The position numbers were made by a program, and so were the translations under genes. Below, piece by piece: positions 7,694 through 16,691 of a stretch of DNA of 64,000 nt. Origin of the DNA: UBA8106 sp964569695 (GTDB taxonomy: Bacteria; Acidobacteriota; Vicinamibacteria; Vicinamibacterales; UBA823); contig CAZMUA010000015.1 of NCBI GenBank assembly GCA_964569695.1, positions 16,243 to 80,242 on the forward strand, read 5' to 3'. The notes under the pieces were generated by a model, which was not told the DNA's origin, searched no databases, and was given only the letters and a program-made list of their open reading frames with translations. Numbering within the stretch: position 1 is the first letter of the stretch; the number at the start of each line of letters is the position of its first letter.

Positions 7694-9613
7694 TTATTCT
7701 TGCGGCAATGGCTTATTGAGAGGTGGTATTTGTGGTGCAGTTGAGGGTTGTTCTTCTTTATCTTCAGTACCACCAGCGGAGGTAGATGCTGCCGTAGGAT
7801 TAGTCGACGATCGATTTTCATCCAATGGCAAACCAGACACAATCCGCTTCACCTGTTCGCCGTCGAGTACTTCACGAATAAGCAATTCTTCTGCCATCTG
7901 CACCAGAATCGCCCGATTCTCTTCAAGTATTGAGCGCGACCGCTTGTAATTGTCCATTACTACACGCTTAATCTCTTCATCGATACAAATCGCCGTTTGC
8001 TCGCTGTAATCCTGGTGCTGAGCGATTTCTCGCCCGAGAAAAATCTGCTCTTCTTTTTTACCAAAAGTCAGTGGGCCTATGGCATCACTCATGCCCCATT
8101 CGCAAACCATCTTCCGCGCTAGATCCGTAGCGCGATCGAGATCATTGCCAGCTCCAGTCGTGACATTCTCGTTTGTAAGTTCCTCAGCAATTCGCCCACC
8201 GAGCAGTATAGAAATCTGATCGTCAAGGTATTCACGCGAATAATTGTGCTTATCAGCCTCAGGTAACTGCTGCGTCACTCCGAGCGCCATACCGCGAGGA
8301 ATAATCGTAACCTTGTGAATAGGATCAGCATGCGGCAGTAACACTGTTAGGAGTGCATGCCCCGCTTCGTGAATAGCCGTAACCTTCTTTTCGTCATCAC
8401 TTATGATCATGGAACGCCGTTCCGCCCCCATGAGCACTTTGTCCTTCGCGAACTCAAAGTCCGTCATTTGGACGGCCTTGCGATTGTAGCGTGCCGCGTT
8501 GAGCGCCGCTTCGTTCACCAAATTAGCAAGGTCAGCTCCAGAAAACCCCACTGTTCCCCTAGCAACAACGGTTACGTTAACATCGTCAGCTAGAGGGATC
8601 TTCTTGGTGTGTACGCCTAACACACCCTCACGCCCTTTCACATCGGGTCGATTGACAACGATACGACGATCAAAACGACCTGGTCGAAGAAGTGCCGGGT
8701 CAAGAACGTCTGGTCGGTTCGTAGCTGCCACGAGGATGACACCTTCATTCGACTCAAAACCGTCCATCTCGACCAACAATTGATTCAATGTTTGTTCTCG
8801 TTCATCATGCCCACCACCTAGGCCAGCTCCGCGATGTCTCCCAACGGCATCTATCTCATCAACAAAGACGATACAGGGTGCATTTTTCTTCCCTTGCTCA
8901 AACAGATCTCGCACTCGCGAAGCACCGACACCGACAAACATTTCAACAAAATCAGATCCACTAATTGAAAAAAATGGGACGTTCGCTTCACCAGCGACTG
9001 CCCGAGCTAGCAGTGTTTTTCCTGTACCAGGCGCCCCTACCAACAACACACCTGTAGGAATGCGACCACCCAATCGCTGGAATTTTTGGGGCTCTCTTAG
9101 AAATTCTATAATTTCCTGGAGCTCTTCCTTCGCTTCGTCGACACCAGCCACATCCTTAAAAGTAACTACTTTCTGCGTACCAGTAGACAATTTCGCCTTA
9201 CTCTTACCAAACGATAACGCCTTGTTCCCCCCACTTTGCATCTGGCGCATGAAGAAAATCCAGAATCCAATAATGAGAAGAACGGGTGCCCAGGAGTACA
9301 GCAATGTAGCCCATGGACTCGAAGTCGCTTCTTTGGCGGTAACCCTTATGCCACGTTCCAACAATGTATTAGCCAAGCCCTCATACTGGGGAGGAGCATA
9401 GGTTCGAAACCGCACTCCGTCTCTTGTCGTGCCAGAAATTTCGTTACCCATTATCGTGACTTCATCAATCTGACCTTGATCGACGAGTGCAATAAATTCA
9501 CTAAAAACCTCTGTGCGGTCGCCTGCCTGGAAATTAGTTGAAAAATTCCAGATCAAGACACCAACGACAACAAGTGCCATCCAAAACAACAAATTCTTAA
9601 GCGATGGTTTCAA
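7694..9613 (-). CDS. ftsH: ATP-dependent zinc metalloprotease FtsH
   Basis: A 639-residue membrane AAA+ protease for quality control of membrane and regulatory proteins. Transmembrane helices lie at about 9-24 and 103-122, flanking the periplasmic domain. Walker A GAPGTGKT is at 193-200, Walker B IVFVDEID near 248-255, and the zinc motif HEAGH at 415-419. The tail (about 600-639) is rich in Ser, Thr, Pro and acidic residues. The start codon is TTG at 9613, supported by AGGAG seven bases upstream. The TTGA overlaps the tilS stop by four bases, so the two genes are coupled. Confidence 0.98.
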   Translation of the reverse strand: MKPSLKNLLFWMALVVVGVLIWNFSTNFQAGDRTEVFSEFIALVDQGQIDEVTIMGNEISGTTRDGVRFRTYAPPQYEGLANTLLERGIRVTAKEATSSPWATLLYSWAPVLLIIGFWIFFMRQMQSGGNKALSFGKSKAKLSTGTQKVVTFKDVAGVDEAKEELQEIIEFLREPQKFQRLGGRIPTGVLLVGAPGTGKTLLARAVAGEANVPFFSISGSDFVEMFVGVGASRVRDLFEQGKKNAPCIVFVDEIDAVGRHRGAGLGGGHDEREQTLNQLLVEMDGFESNEGVILVAATNRPDVLDPALLRPGRFDRRIVVNRPDVKGREGVLGVHTKKIPLADDVNVTVVARGTVGFSGADLANLVNEAALNAARYNRKAVQMTDFEFAKDKVLMGAERRSMIISDDEKKVTAIHEAGHALLTVLLPHADPIHKVTIIPRGMALGVTQQLPEADKHNYSREYLDDQISILLGGRIAEELTNENVTTGAGNDLDRATDLARKMVCEWGMSDAIGPLTFGKKEEQIFLGREIAQHQDYSEQTAICIDEEIKRVVMDNYKRSRSILEENRAILVQMAEELLIREVLDGEQVKRIVSGLPLDENRSSTNPTAASTSAGGTEDKEEQPSTAPQIPPLNKPLPQE

Positions 9614-11031
9614 GCTGATTCTCCTAACTCCTTCAGTCTCAAGACTATCACGGACAGTGTGTCCTCAGTGACCCTAAAATCATTTTCAATCGTGTGGCCT
9701 GCTACCCAAATAATTCGGTCACGCTCATCAACAACTATGGGCACTAAATGTCTCTGATCTCGTCCAATCTTCCGGTCAACAAAGAAGTCCTGGAGTTTCT
9801 TGTGACCATGCAGCCCAAGTGGCTGAAATACGTCACCAGGTCTACGGTTTCGAACCATTAATGCACCCTTAAGGTTCGTTGCATCCACGAAAACCTGTTC
9901 ACCACAACTTTTTAGCACTGAAAGATCGGGGATCGAAGCTCGATTTACGGGAGCAGCTGAAATTTCAATGCCAGCCTGAATATATTTCACCACACCTGGA
10001 ACTGGTAAATCGTCTCCCCAAGAGAGCCAGTCATCAGACTCAGCCAAACGGTGGGTTCGTGGTGAGAGAACGACCTCATCGGAAACCCGCACTGCACTGT
10101 GTCCAGGAAAAGAAGCTTTCGTAATCTCACCCTTCACTATTTGCATAAAGGTCTCGACATGATCGTATCCAATAAACCCTCTTCCAGCTAGTCGCCGCAT
10201 GGCTACTAAAACAACGCGATTCTTGATAGCGTCAGGAAGCCCTACTAGACCCTTTACATGAACGTGCAGATTTTCTCCCTCTAACGAAATAATTGATTGT
10301 GCCGAAATATTAGCCGCTGAATCAAGCCAATCGGCATCATCATGTGCAATGGATGCCTCCCTCGCCAAAATGTCAACAATGCCGGCTGAAAACTTTTCCC
10401 GTAGGTAGGGAATCAACTCGTGCCGGATGCGATTCCTAGGAATCGTCACGTCTCGATTTGACTCATCTTCCCTATATGAAATTTCTTCATTCGCAAGAAA
10501 CACTCGAAGTTCTGCTCGAGTTAAGTCGAGCAAGGGTCTCACGATTAAGCCAAAACGTGGATATATGCTTGATAAGCCACGGGTGCCGGCACCTCGAATC
10601 ACACGTAGTAAGAAAGTTTCCGCTTGGTCGTCTCGTGTATGTCCTACCGCAACCCGGTCAACGCCAACTTCGGCCGCTACCCGACGAAAAAAGTCGAATC
10701 TTGCAGTCCTCGCAGCATCTTCTATCGATGTCTGCAAAGTGTGCGCACGCGCTCGAATGTCAACGTGCTCGACATAAATTGGTCGTTCCAGTCTCGATGC
10801 CAGTCTTCGACAAAATTGCTCATCTTCATCAGAGAGCCCTTCACGTAATTGGTGATTCAAATGAACTACACCAGCAAGTTCAAATGTCTCTGGGCCAGAT
10901 AACTGTTCAAGCAAGTGGAGCAATGCTACAGAATCCGATCCTCCGGACACAGCGACAATCACTCGTCCACCTTGAGGAATCAAATTGTGACGACTTATCG
11001 TCTGTCCAACACGTTCGAGAATAGATGGCAT
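9610..11031 (-). CDS. tilS: tRNA(Ile)-lysidine synthetase
   Basis: A 473-residue N-type ATP pyrophosphatase that changes the wobble C of the CAU anticodon of tRNA-Ile2 to lysidine. The PP-loop SGGSDS is at 29-34. The family's downstream marks are present, including GHTRDDQAETFLLRVIRGAGTRGL (given by position, about 129-152) and the C-terminal TilS substrate-binding domain (about 390-465). It overlaps ftsH by four bases, an arrangement seen in many bacteria. A tRNA gene with anticodon CAU lies 115 bases upstream on the same strand. The start is ATG at 11031. Confidence 0.96.
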   Translation of the reverse strand: MPSILERVGQTISRHNLIPQGGRVIVAVSGGSDSVALLHLLEQLSGPETFELAGVVHLNHQLREGLSDEDEQFCRRLASRLERPIYVEHVDIRARAHTLQTSIEDAARTARFDFFRRVAAEVGVDRVAVGHTRDDQAETFLLRVIRGAGTRGLSSIYPRFGLIVRPLLDLTRAELRVFLANEEISYREDESNRDVTIPRNRIRHELIPYLREKFSAGIVDILAREASIAHDDADWLDSAANISAQSIISLEGENLHVHVKGLVGLPDAIKNRVVLVAMRRLAGRGFIGYDHVETFMQIVKGEITKASFPGHSAVRVSDEVVLSPRTHRLAESDDWLSWGDDLPVPGVVKYIQAGIEISAAPVNRASIPDLSVLKSCGEQVFVDATNLKGALMVRNRRPGDVFQPLGLHGHKKLQDFFVDRKIGRDQRHLVPIVVDERDRIIWVAGHTIENDFRVTEDTLSVIVLRLKELGESA

Positions 11032-11145
11032 GACCTCACGATTAACAAGGGACAGCCGATTTGGACTGTATAGTCACCGAAACGGAATGACTCCAGATAT
11101 CGACAGATACCCAGTCTACCCCGCAGACTCTCGAATCATAACGAA

Positions 11146-11222
11146 TGGTGCCGGTGCAGGGACTTGAACCCCGGACAACGCGGATATGAGCCGCGTGCTC
11201 TAACCAGCTGAGCTACACCGGC
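11146..11222 (-). tRNA. tRNA with anticodon CAU (elongator Met, or Ile2)
   Basis: A complete 77-base cloverleaf on the minus strand with encoded CCA (11146-11148). The acceptor stem is GCCGGTG paired with CACCGGC, the D-arm GCTC/GAGC, the anticodon stem CGCGG/CCGCG around loop CTCATAT (anticodon CAT), and the T-arm CGGGG/CCCTG with loop TTCAAGT. It is not an initiator: position 1 pairs with 72, and the three G-C pairs typical of initiator anticodon stems are absent. CAU is read either by elongator tRNA-Met or, after lysidine modification, by tRNA-Ile2. The adjacency to tilS makes the Ile2 reading worth testing, but the sequence alone does not settle it. Confidence 0.95.
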
Positions 11223-11270
11223 AAATACTGTCAACCAGAAACATCGCTTCAATACGCACTGCAATCCATC

Positions 11271-11276
11271 ATTATA
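11271..11276 (-). promoter_or_regulatory. Possible -10 element for the CAU tRNA
   Basis: On the minus strand a perfect TATAAT lies 48 bases upstream of the mature tRNA 5' end. The hexamer 17 bases further upstream matches the -35 consensus poorly. It fits a short leader that would be removed by RNase P. Support is only the motif and its position. Confidence 0.35.
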
Positions 11277-11316
11277 GCCTAGAGAATGGCAGCTTCAGAT
11301 TCTTAGGTTTCTATAT

Positions 11317-12264
11317 TTAGGTCACAGACTCGATCAAGGCGGCTGCTAATAACGGCACGAGGATTTCATGATGCCCGACCAGTGAAATTCCTCGTCCACT
11401 AGCAGAAGTTGGTCTTCTTACTACGTTTGCCTGTGGTCGATACTGTCTTAAGAAATCCAAATTTACCGTAGTAAGATTCTCGAGCGAGACTCCACGATTC
11501 CGCACTAGCGACACCGCCTTTAAAAACACTTCTGGTAAAAGAACAGCCGAACCACAATTTAAGTAGACACCATTTGCAAGCCTCGACACCGACGAGACAA
11601 AGTAATAAAAATCTCTCAGACTACCTTCTCCAAGCGCTTCTCCAGATGCTGCAGGATGCATGTGAATCACGTCGGTGCCGACCGCTACGTGAACCGTCAC
11701 TGGTATGTTAAGTCGAGCAGCACTCGCAAAAATACTAACCCGTTCAAATGGGGGATGCAGGTTAAGCAGGTACTCGCCTACAGCCTGACCAATACCTAGC
11801 CCGCTTTTTACACCTTTCGTAATTTCCTCATTCAGGACACGTCCAGTTTCGTCGGCCATGCCAAATTGTCCTGAATCAAGCGACTCGTCAACTTCTTCCG
11901 AGGTTGCTCCTGCGATGGCCACTTCAAAGTCGTGAATCATGCCAGCTCCATTAGTTGCGATCGCCGATACGAAACCACGCTCCATGAGATCGATGATTAC
12001 CGGTGAAAGCCCGGTCTTCACAATGTGAGCCCCTAAACCCCAGACAATGCCATCCTCAGCTTCCTGCGTACGTTTCAGCGTTTTGACAACCTCAATAAAA
12101 TCAGCGGAAGCTAAGATGTTTGGCAGACTGTCCAATAGCCCAGTCACTCCAGACCCGGGCTCATAGGGACGCGCAAAATCGCTAAACCGTGCCTTACTAT
12201 GACGCGACTTTAAGGCATACGTGTGAACATCAGAAACGTCGAACTCTTCATAGGGAAAGGTCAT
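11317..12264 (-). CDS. Deoxyhypusine-synthase-like protein of unknown function (tentative)
   Basis: A 315-residue soluble protein I cannot name firmly. Stretches such as GLGAHIVKTGLSPVIIDL, then ATNGAGMIHDFE and later SIFASAARLNIPVTVHVAVG follow the order of NAD-binding segments in deoxyhypusine synthase-like proteins, but the match is from memory and weak. It is the second gene after queA. A longer frame from TTG at 12282 would overlap queA by eight bases. I prefer ATG 12264 because AGGGGG sits six bases before it, inside the queA-gene junction. Translation is therefore probably coupled to queA. Confidence 0.6.
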   Translation of the reverse strand: MTFPYEEFDVSDVHTYALKSRHSKARFSDFARPYEPGSGVTGLLDSLPNILASADFIEVVKTLKRTQEAEDGIVWGLGAHIVKTGLSPVIIDLMERGFVSAIATNGAGMIHDFEVAIAGATSEEVDESLDSGQFGMADETGRVLNEEITKGVKSGLGIGQAVGEYLLNLHPPFERVSIFASAARLNIPVTVHVAVGTDVIHMHPAASGEALGEGSLRDFYYFVSSVSRLANGVYLNCGSAVLLPEVFLKAVSLVRNRGVSLENLTTVNLDFLRQYRPQANVVRRPTSASGRGISLVGHHEILVPLLAAALIESVT

Positions 12265-12274
12265 TGGTTCCCCC

Positions 12275-13318
12275 CTAGACAATTAACATGGCATCACCAT
12301 AACTGTAAAAACGATAGTTCATACGAACTGCTTCATCATAAGCTGCCAACAGACAATCTCGACCAGCAAATGCAGAAACAAGCATCAAGAGAGATGATTT
12401 CGGTAAGTGAAAATTTGTCATGATTCCACTGACAGCAGAAAACGAAAATCCAGGATAAATAAATAGATCTGATACGGCCTTACCAGGCACTATGCGGCCA
12501 CCACCGTGCCGTACAGATGTTTCGAGAGCGCGAGTTGTGGTCGTACCAACCGCAATGACGCGTCGATTCTCATCAAGCGCCCGATTAACAACATGGGCTG
12601 TTTCGTCAGAAATTTCGAACGACTCAGCATCAATCACATGGTCCTCTACACAGTCAGTTCGCAATGGTTTAAATGTTCCATAGCCTACATGCAATGTCAG
12701 CTCTGCACGAATTACATTTCGCCTAGCAAGTGACTCAAACAATCCAGTAGTAAAGTGTAATCCAGCTGTGGGGGCTGCCACCGATCCCCGTGTTTGAGCA
12801 TACACAGTCTGATACCGATCACGATCTCGTTGATCATCGGGTCGCTTAATGTAAGGGGGAAGTGGAATATGCCCAATGACATTAATGGCTTCCCAAGAGT
12901 CACCTTCGTCTGACCACAAACGCACGACCCGTCGACCAAATGCTGAACGACTCACCACCTCACCAAACAGTTGCCGTCCATGACCTTCGAACAATATCTT
13001 TTCACCGACTCCTAATTTCTGTCCAGGATGGACAAGAGCATCCCAGTGCTCTGGATTGATCTCCTGCATTAATAAGCATTCCACTGAGCCTCCACTTGGA
13101 ATTCGATGACCATAAAGGCGTGCGGGAAAAACTTTTGTGTTGTTCAGCACGAGCACATCACCTGACTGAAAATAGTCAGCAAGTAAAGAAACCGTTGTAT
13201 GCGTTGAAATTCCTTTAGCTCGATCGAGCACTAATAGTCGAGCTTGATCGCGAGTCTGACTAGGAGCCTGGGCAATCAGGGCGTGCGGCAATTTAAACTC
13301 AAAATCGTCAACCTTCAT
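12275..13318 (-). CDS. queA: S-adenosylmethionine:tRNA ribosyltransferase-isomerase
   Basis: A 347-residue enzyme that transfers and isomerises the ribosyl group of SAM onto preQ1-modified tRNA to give epoxyqueuosine. The typical N-terminus with FEFKLPHALIAQAP, the segment RDQARLLVLDR, VAAPTAGLHFT (about 180-190), LHVGYGTFKP and the closing NFHLPKSSLLMLVSAFAG are all present. Length is normal. No other queuosine gene (queC, queD, queE, queF, tgt) is visible in the window, and no preQ1 riboswitch is apparent in the 116-base leader. Confidence 0.97.
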   Translation of the reverse strand: MKVDDFEFKLPHALIAQAPSQTRDQARLLVLDRAKGISTHTTVSLLADYFQSGDVLVLNNTKVFPARLYGHRIPSGGSVECLLMQEINPEHWDALVHPGQKLGVGEKILFEGHGRQLFGEVVSRSAFGRRVVRLWSDEGDSWEAINVIGHIPLPPYIKRPDDQRDRDRYQTVYAQTRGSVAAPTAGLHFTTGLFESLARRNVIRAELTLHVGYGTFKPLRTDCVEDHVIDAESFEISDETAHVVNRALDENRRVIAVGTTTTRALETSVRHGGGRIVPGKAVSDLFIYPGFSFSAVSGIMTNFHLPKSSLLMLVSAFAGRDCLLAAYDEAVRMNYRFYSYGDAMLIV

Positions 13319-13434
13319 GCGTGCCGAGCACTCCTAATATCACATGCAAGGAACTCATTAATGTTCTATATTCTTACTGGGATCCTAGTGTTATTAACTA
13401 GAAAGGCCACGAAGGTGCCGCGGGTTATATCAGC

Positions 13435-14427
13435 CTAGTAAGACCAACGCAGCAAAACCGATCCGACCGTAAAACCTGCCCCCACAGATGTGAGTAACAC
13501 TAGATTGCCTTTCTTAAGACGCCCGTCTTTTACAGCATCATCTAGTGCGAGTGGAATCGTGCCAGCAGTCGTGTTGCCATAGTGTTCTACATTAATTACC
13601 ACTTTATCGACATCCAGTTTTAACCTCTCAGCAGCTGACAATATGATGCGCCGATTGGCCTGGTGTGAGACGAACAAGTCTAGTTCGCTAACATCTAGGT
13701 TATTACGCTCAAGCAAACGCTTACAGATTTCTACTGTTTTACGTACAGCAAACCTGAAAACAGTCTGGCCATCTTGATGCACATAATGAAGTCTTTGGTC
13801 GACGGTTTCGTGGGAAGCTGGCCTGAGACTACCACCTGCTGGAAGGCATAGCGCTGGACCACCCGTACCATCAATTTCATGAACGAAATCAATTATACCG
13901 GTTTGATCTTCGTCGGCCGGTGAGACAACGACAGCCCCCGCCCCGTCACCGAACAGCACACAGGTTGTACGATCCTTGTAATCAAGTATGCTCGACATCA
14001 CGTCTGCTCCAACCACAAGCGCGTGAGTATGAGATCCAGTTGAGACCATTTGACACGCAGTAGTCAATGCATAAGTGAAACCAGAACAAGCTGCACCTAA
14101 ATCAAAACCCCAAGCGTTGTTTGCACCAAGCTTCGCCTGTAGCAGACACGCTGTGTTAGGAAATGACATGTCAGGCGTGGTTGTACCCACTATGATTAAA
14201 TCGAGATCGAGCGGAGTTAGGTTGGCCTGCTTAATTGCTTGTTCGGAGGCTTCCTTCGCTAGATCAGAAGTGCCGACCCCCGCATCAGCAACGTGTCGCT
14301 CCCGAATCCCGGTCCGTTGCTGGATCCACTCGTCTGAAGTGTCAACTAATTTTGATAGGTCATGGTTTGTCATTACTCGCGGCGGCACATATGTCGCGAG
14401 TGACGCAATTTTAACCGGTCTCAGCAT
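13435..14427 (-). CDS. fabH: Beta-ketoacyl-ACP synthase III
   Basis: A 330-residue thiolase-fold enzyme that starts fatty-acid synthesis by condensing an acyl-CoA with malonyl-ACP. The catalytic residues are visible: Cys114 in AACSGF, His in VSHQANRR and Asn in EHYGNTTAG. The frame extends upstream to a GTG at 14478 overlapping ruvB. I chose ATG 14427 because the family begins at MLRPVKIASLATYVP and AAGGA lies seven bases upstream; ATG 14448, preceded by AAGGG, is also possible. No other fab genes lie nearby. It is the last gene of the yebC-ruv-fabH run. Confidence 0.95.
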   Translation of the reverse strand: MLRPVKIASLATYVPPRVMTNHDLSKLVDTSDEWIQQRTGIRERHVADAGVGTSDLAKEASEQAIKQANLTPLDLDLIIVGTTTPDMSFPNTACLLQAKLGANNAWGFDLGAACSGFTYALTTACQMVSTGSHTHALVVGADVMSSILDYKDRTTCVLFGDGAGAVVVSPADEDQTGIIDFVHEIDGTGGPALCLPAGGSLRPASHETVDQRLHYVHQDGQTVFRFAVRKTVEICKRLLERNNLDVSELDLFVSHQANRRIILSAAERLKLDVDKVVINVEHYGNTTAGTIPLALDDAVKDGRLKKGNLVLLTSVGAGFTVGSVLLRWSY

Positions 14428-14471
14428 AGGACCGTCCTTACGCTGCATGGAGTTACCCTTAATAAAACGTT

Positions 14472-15494
14472 TTACCACAATCGTGATCCCTTGCTAGGTT
14501 CTTCGAGCCCGAAATACGCGTAAGCTTTCGAGGTGGCTACACGTCCACGAGGCGTGCGATCTAGAAAACCTATTTGAATTAAGAATGGTTCATAAATATC
14601 CTCAATTGCATCCTTCTCTTCACTTATCGCAGCCGCGAGGCTATTCAGGCCAACCGGCCCACCATTAAACTTCTCGATAATGGCTTGAAGTAGCCGCCGA
14701 TCGGATTCATCAAAACCGCGCTCATCGATCTCAAGTAGTTTTAAAGCAGCTTCAGCAATCTCCTTCGAGACCGTGCCGTCAGCCCTGACCTGTGCATAGT
14801 CCCGGACCCGCCTCAAGAGACGGTTGGCCACGCGTGGTGTGCCTCTTGACCGTCGCGCGATTTCAATCGCTGCTTCGTCCGCAATTGATACATCCAGAAT
14901 ACCAGCGGAACGTCGCACGATTTCTAACAGATCTTTCTCGACATAAAAATCTAGTCGGTGGACAATACCAAACCTTGCGCGCAAAGGGGCAGTTAACAAA
15001 CCAGCGCGCGTGGTCGCTCCTATCAACGTGAATTTTTTAACGTCCAGTTTAACCGAACGGGCACTCGGTCCCTGCCCGATCATAATGTCGAGTTTGTAAT
15101 CCTCCATTGCAGGATAAAGAATCTCTTCGATTGCAGGATTCATACGATGGATCTCATCAATAAACAGGACGTCACGTTCTTGGAGATTAGTTAGAATCCC
15201 TGCTAGGTCGCCTGGCTTTTCCAAAACCGGACCAGACGTAGCAGTGACACTAACACCCAGTTCATGACCAATAACATAGGCCAGCGTTGTTTTACCTAGA
15301 CCAGGAGGACCGTATAACAGCACGTGGTCTACAGCATCGTTGCGTTGCCGGGCCGCCTTAATTGAAACATCGAGGTTCTCACGTAAACGATCTTGACCAA
15401 TATACTCGTCAAGTGAACGCGGGCGAAGACCCACTTCATAATGTGCATCTTCTTCAACACGTGCCGATGTAACGACCCTCGTAGAATCCGTCAT
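14472..15494 (-). CDS. ruvB: Holliday junction branch migration helicase RuvB
   Basis: A 340-residue AAA+ motor that drives branch migration with RuvA. Walker A GPPGLGKT is at 62-69, Walker B is LFIDEIHRM, sensor 1 is GATTRAG, and the C-terminal winged-helix has the RTPRGRVAT segment. Length is typical. It lies 31 bases downstream of ruvA on the same strand, completing ruvC-ruvA-ruvB. The start is ATG at 15494. Confidence 0.98.
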   Translation of the reverse strand: MTDSTRVVTSARVEEDAHYEVGLRPRSLDEYIGQDRLRENLDVSIKAARQRNDAVDHVLLYGPPGLGKTTLAYVIGHELGVSVTATSGPVLEKPGDLAGILTNLQERDVLFIDEIHRMNPAIEEILYPAMEDYKLDIMIGQGPSARSVKLDVKKFTLIGATTRAGLLTAPLRARFGIVHRLDFYVEKDLLEIVRRSAGILDVSIADEAAIEIARRSRGTPRVANRLLRRVRDYAQVRADGTVSKEIAEAALKLLEIDERGFDESDRRLLQAIIEKFNGGPVGLNSLAAAISEEKDAIEDIYEPFLIQIGFLDRTPRGRVATSKAYAYFGLEEPSKGSRLW

Positions 15495-15525
15495 AAGTCA
15501 GAAATCTGAAACAAAGCAACTGATG

Positions 15526-16125
15526 TCAACGAGATAATTCTCGCAATGCTTGTCTGAGAGCATGTTCGAACGATTCGATCTCGCCTGCCTCTAAAGATAC
15601 ACTGATCGCTTTCTCTGCTAGAGGCCGATGATACCCTAGGTTTAGTAGAGCGGACAGCACGTCACCCCGCAGGTCATCAGTGCCTGTAGACGCGACCTCG
15701 CCAGGTTGGCTGACAGACTCAGAAACAGGCAACCGGTCCTTCAATTCCAACACCAAACGTTCTGCAGTTTTTTTACCGACCCCTGGTATACCCATAAGAC
15801 TCGCAATATCACCGTTACGCACTGCCCGAACAAGGACCGGTGGCTCAAGACCTGATAAGGCGGTCAACGCCAGACGTGGTCCAATACCACTGACACTGAT
15901 GAGGTGTTCAAACACTACCAACTCTAAATCACTTGAGAAGCCGAACAAGGCTAGAGTCTCCTCACGCACGTGGGTATGGATCTGCAATGTAATCTCATCA
16001 CCTAATTCCGACATCTGATAGAAGGTAGAAAGCGGAACATGCACCTCATAACCAACTCCATGCACATCCAGCACGATACGATTTGGTCGTTTTTCAAGCA
16101 ACCGACCAGTCAGGGCTGCAATCAT
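15526..16125 (-). CDS. ruvA: Holliday junction binding protein RuvA
   Basis: A 199-residue protein that binds four-way junctions and loads RuvB. It opens with MIAALTGRLLEK, has the OB-fold with VHGVGYEVHVP, the helix-hairpin-helix motifs (VSGIGPRLALTALS and IPGVGKKTAERL), and a C-terminal domain III (about 150-199) that contacts RuvB. A longer frame begins at 16170, but ATG 16125 is preceded by GAGGGA and its ATGA overlaps the ruvC stop by four bases, so this start is preferred. Confidence 0.97.
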   Translation of the reverse strand: MIAALTGRLLEKRPNRIVLDVHGVGYEVHVPLSTFYQMSELGDEITLQIHTHVREETLALFGFSSDLELVVFEHLISVSGIGPRLALTALSGLEPPVLVRAVRNGDIASLMGIPGVGKKTAERLVLELKDRLPVSESVSQPGEVASTGTDDLRGDVLSALLNLGYHRPLAEKAISVSLEAGEIESFEHALRQALRELSR

Positions 16126-16691
16126 CGATCCCTCTTTCGAGCCTCGATTTCTGGTCGGTAGCGTCGCCAACTTGTGAGAGACGACTTCGCCATGGATGAC
16201 GGGACACCTTCAGAAGACATCGGTCCCATGCTGTGCCCATGACAGAGAGCAACTGCTAGAGCATCAGCCGCGTCGTGAGGTGTCGGGATTGAGTCAAGAC
16301 CAAGTAATATTTTTATCATTTCCTGTACTTGTTGCTTCTCTGCACGTCCATATCCAACAATAGCACGCTTGATTTGCGTCGGCGTGTACTCTAAAACTGG
16401 AAGGTCAGCCTCTACTGCTGCCAAGATGGCCACGCCACGTACATGGCCAAGCTTAAGCGCGCTACGTGCATTCTTGGCGTGGAACAAATCCTCAATAGCC
16501 ACGCAATCTGGATGGCATGTGGCAAGCAACTGAGTTAGTTCATCATGAATCAGCCGAAGTCGTTGTGGAAACGTGTTACCGGAAGGCACAGAAATCGCAC
16601 CGGAAACAATCAACTCGTAACGGCTATTCGTGTACTCGATACAGCCATAGCCCGTACGCTTGGACCCTGGATCAATGCCAAAAATTTTCAC
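16122..16691 (-). CDS. ruvC: Crossover junction endodeoxyribonuclease RuvC
   Basis: A 189-residue resolvase of the RNase H fold that cuts Holliday junctions. It begins MKIFGIDPGSKRTGYG with catalytic Asp7; Glu67 lies in AIEDLF, and the last two acidic residues lie in HDAADALA near 138-142. It overlaps yebC by four bases upstream and ruvA by four bases downstream, so the three are tightly coupled. The C-terminal tail from about 160 is longer and more basic than in the Escherichia coli protein. Confidence 0.97.
   Translation of the reverse strand: MKIFGIDPGSKRTGYGCIEYTNSRYELIVSGAISVPSGNTFPQRLRLIHDELTQLLATCHPDCVAIEDLFHAKNARSALKLGHVRGVAILAAVEADLPVLEYTPTQIKRAIVGYGRAEKQQVQEMIKILLGLDSIPTPHDAADALAVALCHGHSMGPMSSEGVPSSMAKSSLTSWRRYRPEIEARKRDR

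Noticed and set aside
10458..11024. Long open frame antisense to tilS
   Set aside because: It overlaps a full, motif-supported gene on the other strand and its product shows no known domain; it is a shadow.
12264..12282. TTG start at 12282 for the gene after queA
   Set aside because: It would overlap queA by eight bases with no ribosome binding site, while ATG 12264 has AGGGGG at good spacing.
13319..13434. preQ1 riboswitch before queA
   Set aside because: No conserved preQ1 aptamer sequence or pseudoknot pattern could be seen in the leader.
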